Below, in pieces: positions 10,305 to 20,900 of a stretch of DNA of 57,500 nucleotides. Origin of the DNA: Symbiodinium natans. Taxonomy: Eukaryota; Sar; Dinophyceae; Suessiales; Symbiodiniaceae. The stretch covers positions 277,501 to 335,000 of the forward strand of contig CAJNDS010002508.1 of NCBI GenBank assembly GCA_905221605.1. The letters run 5' to 3'. The translations under genes were made by a program, and so were the position numbers. The notes below the pieces were generated by a model. The model was not told the origin of the DNA. It saw only the letters and a program-made list of their open reading frames with translations, and did no database searches. The stretch's first letter is position 1, and the number at the start of each line of letters is the position of its first letter.

Positions 10305-11012
10305 CTTATAAACAACCCCCTCCCAAGCCCCAAATCCCTAATCCCTAAACCCTAAACCCTAAACCTTAAACCCTAAACCCTAAACCCTAAACCCTAGGAT
10401 CCCTATTGCTCCAAAGAAGGCTGTCAGGGTTTAAAGATCAAGGCATTTTGAGGTGCTTTGGGTAAGGTTTGGGGTTCAGGGCGTTCTGGGACGCGTCGGG
10501 TTTAGGGTTCGTAGCACAGGAGGAGGGGCCCAAACCCCCCCCCCCACCCCACCCCCCCCACCCCCCGCACCCCCCCACCCCCCCCACCCCCCCCCCCCAC
10601 CCCACCCCCCACCCCACCCCCACGCACCCCCCAACCCCCCCCACCCCCCCCCCCCCCCCCCACCCACCACCCCCCCCCACCCCCCCCATACTACGAGGAT
10701 TACAGCTTAGGGTTTAGGGTTTGAGTTTATGGCCATATGACCCAATTTGCGGCTTCGTTTCGTCACTGAAGCCCACACCCCAACGCCTGCACCTTGAAAC
10801 CCGAAGGCGAGAATGACACCTTGCAGCCCAAAACTAAACACACGAAGCCAGTAAGAAGAAGGAAGGATTGGGCCACCAAAACCCTAAACCCTAAACCTTA
10901 AACCCTAAACCCCGAACCCTAAACCCTAAACCTTAAACCCTAAACCCTAAAGCCTAAACCCTAAACCCTAAACCCTAAACCCTAAACCCTAAACCCTCCA
11001 AGATTGGGCCAC
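10305..11012 (-). other. Intron lacking the usual 3' arm
   Basis: C-type repeats occur at both ends (10318-10396 and 10878-10998). A 150-nt poly-C/CCCA tract occupies about 10537-10688 and would be purine-only G-rich on the transcript strand. A short G-type block lies at 10706-10725. Confidence 0.5.
10537..10688 (-). repeat. Poly-C/CCCA tract
   Basis: About 150 bases of C with scattered A. Frames across it are low-complexity artefacts. Confidence 0.9.
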
Positions 11013-11073
11013 CCAGCTCGGCGGCCAGGGACTTGATGGTGGCACCCCCGGAGCCGATCACGGCCCCGACCGC
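11013..11073 (-). CDS. KH-domain exon fragment, minus strand
   Basis: The minus strand reads AVGAVIGSGGATIKSLAAEL, which carries the KH GxxG loop (here GSGG) with the usual preceding VIG and following IK..; KH domains bind single-stranded RNA or DNA. Acceptor is CAACGGAG and donor GT (CTGG|GTGGCC); an alternative acceptor CCCTGAG would add three residues. Only the central helix-loop-helix of the domain is encoded here; the remaining parts must lie in neighbouring exons, which I could not identify. The assignment to KH is by motif. Confidence 0.65.
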
Positions 11074-11421
11074 CTCCGTTGCTCAGGGCTGGTGAAGGGG
11101 GGGGGTGTTAGTGTTGGGGGCTTCTTGGGTCTGTAGGGTTTAGGGTTTAGGGTTTAGGGTTTAGGGTTTAGGGTTTGGGGTTCAGGGTTTAGGGTTCAGG
11201 GTTTAGGGTTTAGGGTTTAGGGTTTAGGGTTAGAAGATTCTTCGGGTGTAGGTTGGGATGCTCCCCCTTCTGCTAGCAGTCCTTAGTAGGGGTTATAATA
11301 GGGGGTGCTCTCATCCCTATTATGGCCTGCAAGTATAAGGGGGAACATGCCAAGGTGAATTAGGGTTTAGAGTCCAGGGTTCAGGGTTTTACAGTTCAGG
11401 GTTTATGGGCGTCTCTCTTCA

Positions 11422-11457
<36 letters not shown>

Positions 11458-11536
11458 GTCTGTTCTACAAACCCCATAGCGATCCGAGGACCCCTCGACC
11501 CCTAAACCCTAAACCAAAAAACCCTAAACCCTAAAC
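11074..11536 (-). other. 3' part of the intron that carries retrotransposon 1
   Basis: The G-type arm is at 11136-11234. A (CT)n/(GTCT)n tract lies at about 11422-11463. The stretch ends in CCCTAAA repeats (11500-11536) interrupted by the element; the same C-type array resumes at 21586, so the insertion split one arm. Confidence 0.6.
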
Positions 11537-11715
11537 TGTCAAAGATAGGGTCAATCTAAAGCTAACTGAAAAGCTGGGACACTCCGCACTTTTCCTGGGT
11601 TCGCTGCGGTGTGTGTCCTTGTTCGAGCCTGTCGTCGACAAGACGTTCCGAGGCTCTGGTGTGCATTCCACATGCACCTGGTGCACAGCTTCCTGTACTG
11701 TGTAGATGTTTAACA
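11537..11715 (-). repeat. 3' LTR of retrotransposon 1
   Basis: This 179-bp copy matches 21407-21585 base for base by eye. It begins TGTTAAACATC and ends CTTTGACA in element sense. The 61-codon frames on this strand in each LTR are a by-product of the repeat. Confidence 0.93.
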
Positions 11716-11724
11716 CCCCGCCTT
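11716..11724 (-). other. Polypurine tract of retrotransposon 1
   Basis: In element sense the purine-rich AAGGCGGGG lies directly before the 3' LTR, where plus-strand DNA synthesis would be primed. It is short and contains one C. Confidence 0.6.
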
Positions 11725-11978
11725 CGAAGCTGGTGAAAGTCGTTCCTAGACTAAGCTAGCTTCGACTGTCGTGGGCTAAGTTGATTACTCGGATCATTTT
11801 CCTTTAGTCAACAAAAGCGAAAACAAAGTTCCTGAAAGTTGCCAGTAGAACGGATACTCCATCCTTTGTTCTGGCTTCCTTCTCATCTTGAAACTCACTC
11901 CTCACTGCTCGACTGAGCGCTGCTGATCCTTCCTCTGCTTTTCCTTGCTTTTCTTCTCCTTCGCTTCTTTTCCTTCCT

Positions 11979-14900
11979 TCATCCTTTCACTTGCTTCTCC
12001 TGTTCCTTGCAGATCCTTCCTCCATCTTCATCTTCGCTGTCCTTGATCCACAAGTTCTGGTTCACGTCGTAGTAGAGCCATGCCTTTGTGGCCTGCACCC
12101 ATTTCCACTGGAAATCTGATCCTTCGTAAGGAAAGATCGCATACAGTTCCTGAGCTCCTTCACTTCCTCCAACTCTGAATTGGCTTCGATCCTGTGGGCC
12201 AATCGGCTTGTCCTTCTTCTTTCCTTCTCCTGTGCTTCCTTCACTGTCTGTGGCCTTCTTGAGCTCTTCCTGAAGCGAGACGATCTTCCTTTTGTCTGAA
12301 GCTTGCTGTTCCTTCATTCCTCTGACCAACTCACGAAGCTGGGCCATCTCAATCCTCAAACTTTCATTTTCATCTTCCTTTCCTTCTCTTGTTGCTGGCT
12401 CTTGCTTCTTCCTCTCTGCTTCTGCTGCTGCTGCCTCTCGTCTCTTCCTTTCTGCTTCTGCCGCTGCTGCTGCCTCTCGTCTCTTCCTGTCCTTTTCCTC
12501 TGCTGCTGCTGCTGCCTGCCTTTTCTTCCTTTCCTCTTCTGCTGCGGCTTCCTGCTTCTTCCTTCCTTCTTTTGCTGCTGCTTCCTGCTTCTTCCTTTCC
12601 TCTTCTGCTGTGGCTTCCTGTCTTTTCCTTTCCTCTTCTGCTTCTTCCTTCTCCTTCCTGGCTTTCTCCTCGGCTTTCCTCTTCCTGATCCTTTCTCGCC
12701 TTTCGCGTTCCTTCTGCCACTTCTTCTCATCCTTCTCTACCTGCTTCTCTGCTTCCTGCGTGGCTCCTTCTTCCTGTGGTGAAACTCCTGCTGCTTCAGC
12801 GACTGCTGCGCTTGCCTGCTTGTCAGAGCTGCTGCTCGCTCCTGTGGCTGTGTTCTTGGTGCTTCCTTTTCCTGGTCCTTTTCCTTTTCCTTCCTTTCCT
12901 TTCTGGTACTTGTAGACGTAGTCGACGCCAACTTCGACCTTCTCGCCCGTGATCCTGTGCTGCTTGTACACCTTGCCATTCTCCACGTAGATCTTGTACT
13001 CGGTGTCGTCGTAGGGGTACGCAAAACCTCTTTCCTTTTCCTTCTCCTCTTCTTCTCTTTTCCTCAGCTCCTCATTCACTTTCCTGCTCTTCTCTTTCCT
13101 CTCCTTTTCCTTCCTCTTTTCCTCCTGCGTTGATGTAGTAGACGCCGACGAAGATCTTGGTGTGATAGAACTCGATCCTTCTTCTTCTTTACTTCCTTCT
13201 TCTCCTCGACCATGTCCTGTTCTTCGTAGCTCTCTTTCCATCTCTGCTCCTCTTTCTTCTTCTTGAAGCTTCCACCAAATCATTCCTTTGATCTCTTCTT
13301 CTTCCTTCTCGTACTCGGCGATCTTGGTCTCCAAAGCTTCTATCCTTTCCTTCAAGTGCCTGAGCAACTCCACATCTCGCAGGTGTTGGTCCTCAATCTG
13401 TTCCTTGAGGTTTGCCTGTTCGCGACGCTGTTCTCTGAGCAACACGTTCGTGGTTCCTTGGGCTTCTTTCAACTGGTTCAACTGAGAGGTGAGCTCTCTG
13501 AACCAACGTTCCTTCTCGGAGGCACTCGGTTCCATAGCTGCTACTTCCTTCTCTACAGCTACTGTCTCTTCCTTTTCAAGGTTCCTAAAACAGAGGTCCT
13601 TCACTCGAGGCATCGAGCTGCAAATGTTTCCTACCCCAAGCTGTTCCTGCAATCCTAATGCACATGCACTCGTGTCACTGCACATGCCGACATGTTCCTG
13701 CACAGTTCCTACACATGTACTGCACGACTGCAAAAGACATGTTCCTGAAGCTACTTCAACCTTTGAGCAACCTTCCAAACTTCCTGAAAGCAAAGAGAAC
13801 AACAAAGCTGCAAATGCGAAGTTTCCTTTGGACTTGATTCTCTTGACTGTGGCCTTAGCTTGTTCCTGCTGTCGATGTTCTTGAAGCTCTTCAATTCCTA
13901 CTGGTTGGTTTTGTTCGTCCTTGAAGCCTAGCCAATGCATCAACAACTTAATGCGTTTTCCTGAAAGCGGCTTAGTTCCTATATCAGCAGTGTTATCCCT
14001 GGTACCTACCGGGTGGACACTAAGAATTCCTTGTTTGTGGAGGTCCTGGAGAAAGAGGGTCCTAATCTGCAAATGTTTCACTCTTCCTACTCCCTGCCTG
14101 GTAATGATACCACGAGCAGCGGAAGAATCTAGATGCAAATGCACTACGCACTTCCTACAGGTGAGGAATTCTATCGCTTCCTTGAGCAACAAAGAGTCAC
14201 TAGCTGAACTAGCTGCGGCGTAATATTCTGCCTCTCCAGAAGACAGAGAAATACTCCTTTGGGTCCTAGAGAATGCATAGATCAGTTGAGAATCCAGAAA
14301 CACAGTTCCTGAACTTGTGCTGCGACGACTGTCTTTCTGTCCTGCCCAATCTGAATCGGAGTATACCTCCAACAAGTGATGTTCCTTGGGTTTGACTTGG
14401 GAAAAGTCATAGGTTCCGTTGCGAATGCTCTCGTTGAGGTTTGACATTCCTCGCGGTGTTTTCCTATACGTGCAATGGTAACCATCTGTCTTTGTCATGT
14501 ACTGCACAACATGAATCAACTGCTTCTTAGCTGCAAATGTTGGCAATGACATCTTGGACGCTAAACCTCTTACTGCGAACTGCAGATCCGGCCTGTCCTG
14601 ACAAACATATAGGAGGATTCCTACACACTTCCTAAACGAAGCTGCTTGTTCCTGGTCAAGAGGGTTTGTGTTGTCTACTGCCTGGCTCTCCTGTGTGCAT
14701 GGCGTCGGCTTTGATGCCTTTCCTGTCAACTTGAGTTCTTCACGAAGTTTTCCAAGATACTTTGGGTCACTGTGAATGTGAAGTTCATGATTGTGATACG
14801 AGTACTTCCTTTTGAGAAATCTCACCGTCTGAAGCGACTCGCCAACAGCAAGTTCCTGCGCGGTAAGAAACGGTCCCTCAATCTTCAGCTCGTACACTCG

Positions 14901-17900
14901 TCCTAAGCTCTTTAGTACAGGGTCGACATGATGACTCTTTCCTGCTGCTTGAATGTCATCAACATGAACCACAAGAATGCTTTTCCGTGAGTCTCGAAAC
15001 AGAGTTGGACAAGCTACACTTCTCTCAAAGTCTTGTTCCTTAAGCGAATCACTAAAATGATCCGACCAAAGCAAAGCTGCGTCTCTCTGTCCTGGCAACA
15101 CTCGGAGCAAGAGTAGTCCTTCCTGAAGACAAGAGGGATCAGTGTCCTGAAACAGCTCCACATATTCCTTCGGGAATTCACACGCCGTTCTAGTCCTTTG
15201 GGGTACTTGCAAAAACGCATCTTTGACGTCAATGCTGTAGACTGAAAACTCTTCCTGAAGAGCAATCACGGGGACTAACCTTGTGAGGCTTGCTGACGTG
15301 GCTGGTGAGAACACATCGCTTCTGTGTTCAATTCCTTTAAATTCACGAGCCACTAGCCTAGCCCGTCTTTTCCAAGACCCTGACCTGAACCGCCAATCGA
15401 ACACGAATTTGGTGGTGAGCCATTTTATGGGTTCCTGTTCACTCTCTTCTCTCTCATTCTCTCCATCGTCTCTCTTGCGCCAGCCAAGTTCCTCAAGCGG
15501 TTTCCTAACCAGTGCCTGCATTCCTGAAAGTCTCTCCATCTCGGTGATCATGGCCTCTCTGTCCTTGGTCTTGAGCTCTTCATCTGAAAGCTCTGGTGGT
15601 CCTGCGTCCTCATCGTTGAAAACTCTCTCTCTCTCCTCTTCGTCTTCTTCTTCTTCATCTCCTATATCTGAGTATGTGTCCTCCCAACAGATGTCGTCAA
15701 GTCCTGGCTCAGGGAGAGGTTCGTCGTTGTGCTTAAACACGCGTCCTGCGTTAAACGGTGGAAATTTCCTCTTCGGCGACTCGTCGGTCCTTGGGATTTT
15801 GGACGAAGTTCCTACGTCTTCATACTCATGCTTTCTGACTGCTGACGGTGCTCTTGGCAACAAAAGTTCACTACCTTGACTCTCTTGCATGACCTCTTGA
15901 TCAGTGCTCATGCTGTCACTACCACGACCACGGCTTATCTGCGACGTTGGTGTGACATCACTACCTGCTTCATCGGATCCTGGTCCTCTGTTTTGCAGAT
16001 GACTCAGTTGACTTGTAGGCGTTGCATCACTGCCTGCCTCATCAGGTCCTGGGTCTATCCACTCAGGTGCTGCAGGTTCTGCTTGCAGTTGTTCTTGTTC
16101 CTTTGCCTTCTTTGCCATTGCATGAAGGTTCGTGTTTCTTGGGGTGACTGTTCCTAACGGTTTTGGTGTACTCGCCCCGCCTGCGATGACAGGTGTCTGT
16201 ATTCCAGGAGTAATGGCTCCAATGCCATGTTGATCTCCTAGAGGCTCCACCACTGTCACAGGCGCTGGTGTTCCTGAGGGGCCTGGTAGGTTCTTCCTAG
16301 GAACTACGCGAGTTGTGAGCGTCGTGTGCTTCACTTCCCAAGTGTGGATTCCTACACTAGTTAGTGCTTCCAGGTCAAAATGATGGGGGCATCTCTTCAC
16401 AGATCTACTGGTCTTGATGCCATCCATGTGCCACGTAATGAAGAGGTTGTTGTCAGTCTTTCCTAAGAAAACTCCTCTCAGCCATTGAGGGTCACCTTTC
16501 TTGACATTGACGCCAGTCCTGTTCGCCAAGACCATCAAACTCTCACCAAACTGGCAAAGTGTTCCTTCATAAGGTCTTCCTGCAACAAACTCATAAGGTG
16601 TCATACCAGTAGCACTGTGTCTGTGGTACCTATTCAGAATCCAAGCTGCATGCCTGAATGCCCAACTGAACAAGGGGTGAGTATGTGCTATCAACACCTT
16701 TGCCTGTTCCTGCAAACCTTGAATCAACGTGAGGGCTTGCCTACGCACAGTTTGAATTGCACGCTCTGCCATGCCATTGGTTTCCTTCTGGCCTGAAACT
16801 GCATCTTGAAGGGTTGTTCCTAGTCCTAGAGCTGACCTTTGTTTCAGGATGATCTGCTTGAGCTTCTTCATGGTTCCTTCATTGTCTGCCTTCAAATTGA
16901 TAGACTGGTACTGAAGTTGAGTGCTCATGTACGTAACGCCTTCGCCAATGTGCTCGATCAAACCTTTTCCTTTGGTTGCAGTTGGAATGCAAGCAATGCT
17001 CCTACTCCAAGAGTCAATGCAAACCAAGCTGACTGCCGTCGGGGCTTCATCATGACTTGTTCCTGTAAAACAGAAATCCATACACAATGTGGGTCTAGAC
17101 GATCGTTCCTTCTCAGGGCTTTGAGTTGGATGTGGCGACTCTTTTCCTTTGCACGCAACGCACACTGGACACCAAGTGGCATACGGTAAATGTGTCAAAT
17201 TGTGTACCTCAACTTCTTCAGGTTTGGGCATGACTTGGTCCTTGAGCGGTTGTGGAATGGCATATTCCTGGTACTTCTTCTGAGCAGTGTTGAGTCCTAA
17301 CCGTCTCTCATCTTCCATGATCTTCCTACTGAGCCTTCTAAGGAGGTCCTGTTTTGAGCCATTCTTAGACACTCCAAGTTCTGTACACAATTCCTTGAGG
17401 ATCTTCAGGCTGTTCTGCTGGTTGTACTCATGACCATCATAAATGAACGTAAGTTCTCCATGAAGTTCATACCTGTGTGCAGGGGCCTGTGGTTCCTGTT
17501 CGTCAATCTCCATGCTTTCATTCTCCGGGACTGTTTTGAGCCTTTGTTCCTGTTGTTGGGCCTTTGAACCATCTACTGGGTAGACCAACCTGAACTTAGA
17601 CAGTCCTGTCCATGATCTCACTCCGAAAGGCGATGAGAACTCGTCATACTCATCTGCAATCCATGGCATCTTGTCCTCAAAGAACTCATGGTTCACTGGG
17701 TCCTCTCCGTAGGTGGATCTCTCGTTCTGGAGGTTCTCACGCTCTACGGGAATGTCCTTCAAGTCGAGCGGATGAAAACGTGTCTTCCTGGGCGTGTGGT
17801 GGTACCTGATCAGTTCAGTTCCATCCTTGCTAAGAGACCACTTGTCATCAGTGTACTCTTCAAATGTACGTCTGTCTTCCGCTTTCTTGGGTGTTCCTAT

Positions 17901-20900
17901 GAGGTAAGGAGGAAATGCCTTGGACGAGATCAAGGTCAATACCTCAAAGTTCTGGCTCTCATCATAGATGTGGCCAAAAGGTTCTTCTAGCTCTTCATAC
18001 CTTTCGTTGTAGCGCAAGAGCTGCCAGCCTTCGGTGTCTCTAACCAAAACAGCTCTGAAAGGATGTTTTCCTTGAGGATACATCATAGCTGGGTCAACAT
18101 GCTCTGAGCTCTTTGGGCTGTAGTGGACTACATAGGGCTCAGTCACACTTGTCCATCCAATTCGACCTTCAGCTACAAGGTTCCTAAGCGTTTCACAGAG
18201 ATAGATTGGCGTAGGGACTCCTGTTGTTTGGGATGTCGAGACTGTCCTGACAAAAGCTTTAGCGGTGAGGGAATTGTTGTTGTAAGCTACTGCTATGGAA
18301 GTGTTTCCTTCAACCAAGAAAGTTCCTGTCTCACTACCGTTCCGAAATTCCCAACCTTTCTTCAACAATTTTCCTACAGCTAAGAGAGGGTGAACAACTG
18401 ATGAAATCAAGAAGACTTCCTCAACCTTCACACAGTTTCCACCAACATCCTCAAACTCAACCTCAATAACCCGCTGGTCCTGTACTTTTATCCTAGTTCC
18501 TTGAGCGTCTCGGAGTTCAATCCTGCGTCGGTCTGGGACCTTCCTACCGAAATTTCGCATCCACATAGGGGCTAATGAGATATCTGCGCCTGAGTCAAGC
18601 ACAACCTCAATTTCCTTTGCACCTGGGCTCTCTCTCACTGTCCTAACAAAGTTCTCTGGTTCTGAGGTGTACCAACAGTACAAGGGGTCCTTCTCTATGT
18701 CTTCACTCTCTTCATCACTCTCACTTCCAATCTGAAATTCCTGCTCTGACTTTCCTGAACTAGCCGAAACCATCAAAACTCTCCCGAAGTAATCAATTTC
18801 AAGTTCCTCAGAGTCTTCGCTCAGCTCGAACTCCTCAGGAAAGCTGGTCGGTGGATCACCGATGTGGTGCATTGTTACCATCCTGATGATCGGCTTCTGG
18901 GTTCCTTGACCTGATGAACTGGCTGATGTTGTCGCTGTTCTCGATGTTGGAGCTTGGGTTGAGGCTGTTCCTCTACTTGGGGCTTCACTCTGAGTTTCCT
19001 GCATTTCTACATTCCTAGCCGTGTACCCCATGTCTCTCTGTTTCTTCCTACACTGGGCCTCAAAGTGTCCATACTTCTGGCAGTAATGGCAAACTCCTGT
19101 AGCTGCTTGGGCCTTTCCTTTGCCTTTACCTTTGTAGCTACCTTTGAACCCTTTGTAGCCTTTTCCTCTGCCTTTGAAACCTCTAAAGCCTCTACCTCGG
19201 CCTTTCCAGTTTCCACCTCTGCCTTTGCCTCTACCTTTTCCTTTGCCTCGACCTTTGAAACCACCTTTGCCTGAATCCTTGCCTGAATCCTTACCACCTT
19301 TCTTTCCTTTACCTTTGTACCCGTACCAATCTCTACCTTTGCCTTTCCAAGCCTGAGACACATCCATGGCTGCAACACCCTGATGATCTTCTCCCTTGTC
19401 GATTAGGTCAGTAGTGGTCCTATAGGGTGTTCCTTGGGACTGCGTAAGCGAATTGGTCCACTTCTCAGTTGACTCATAGTTCACAAGATACTGCCTAAGT
19501 GCCGGGTACTTCGTCTTCTCATCTAGGTTGAGCAACAAATGTCTCTTTACTTCAGGCTTCATTCCTTGAATCAATGTACTAACCTTCAAGTTTTCCTGCA
19601 CCTTTTCTCCAGTGGACTTCTCGTACTGCTCAATGCGTTCCTCATATTCGAGGATGTTCTCTGCAATGCCTTTGTCCTTGGCAAAACGGAAATTCATGAT
19701 GTTGTGGAAAAGTTCCAGCGATCTTGCTCTATTCACAGGCTGGTATTCTAACAACAGCATCCTATAGGCTTCCATACCGTTCTCTTCTGTCGTATGGCGA
19801 ACCACACGATACGGTCTGCCTTTGGTGTAAGACGCTAAAATGCTGTACAACTTCCTGCTTTGCGTTTTGGCCTCATCAGTCATATCTTTCATGTCCAGCA
19901 CTTCATTCTTCCTTAGGTCGTTCTCCACGAGGTCCATGGTTTCCACAAGATCTTCATCCATAGCGCCAAGCCAAACTCGAAGTCGTTGCTTGAACTCCAT
20001 GAAACCATTCTTTTCTTCTTGCCAAGTTCCTGGAGAAAATACTTCTGGAGGCTTGATGAGTTTGTGAAGCTCAACGTCACCTGGCTTTCTTCCTTTCACT
20101 GCTCTCTCTAGGCTGCTTCCGATCTCCTCGAAAGTTGTCACTGCTGTTTCCTGCGCTTGAAGCAAAGTGTGCTGTGCCTCTGCACTCTGCTGCTGAATTG
20201 CCTGCAGTGTATTGCTGAAGCTTGCTGTGATGCTTTGCTCTCGGGCTGTGCCGGCTGCTGCACTGCTCCTCATCTCTTCTGCTAAGGTTTGTATTCCTTG
20301 AAGCGTTTGCTGGTTGATTTCTGCAAGTCTCTGTAGTGCATCTTCCATTCCTTTGGCTGCTTCCAAGTTGCTGTACACAAGCACAACAAGAAACATTGTC
20401 TTGTGCTGTCTCCTCACTTCTGCTCTTCTTCTCATGCTTTTCCTTTTGGGCTCTTTCGCTCTCTTCGTCCTTTTCTGTACTGCTGTAAAGAACAATCGTG
20501 AGAAGTACGATAGGATGATCCAAGTAATCATTCCTAGAGGTGTTCCTGCGAAAACTACGAGATGAATTCCTTCAAACACTAAGCTGTGCACGACGTCGTG
20601 AAACTTCTTTTCTAGCTGTTCGAACTGTTCCTTGAAAGGGATCTTTTCTACATTGTGAAACTTTCCTTCTACTAGGCGCCTAGGAGCGTAGCCGGACTCA
20701 AGGCTCTCATTTTCTTCACTCATGTACATGTCGATGCTCCTAATCGTGTAGGCATTCATGAAGTCCTGGTTCACGGAGTACTTGTCGTAGTTCTTCTGAG
20801 AATGCGTATTGGGCTTTCCTGGGAGGCTCGTCCACACAACCATCAACTCACTCTCGTCAATCTCGGCAATCACCTTTCTCCCACGTCTTTCTTCCTTGGA

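Noticed and set aside
11531-11716. 61-codon frame present twice, at 11531 and 21401
   Set aside because: It is the LTR sequence itself, duplicated by the element, with no sign of coding selection.
12292-12915. 207- and 159-codon plus-strand frames rich in Leu, Ser, Phe and Cys
   Set aside because: They are antisense shadows of the Lys/Glu/Arg-rich coiled-coil part of the retrotransposon 1 polyprotein.
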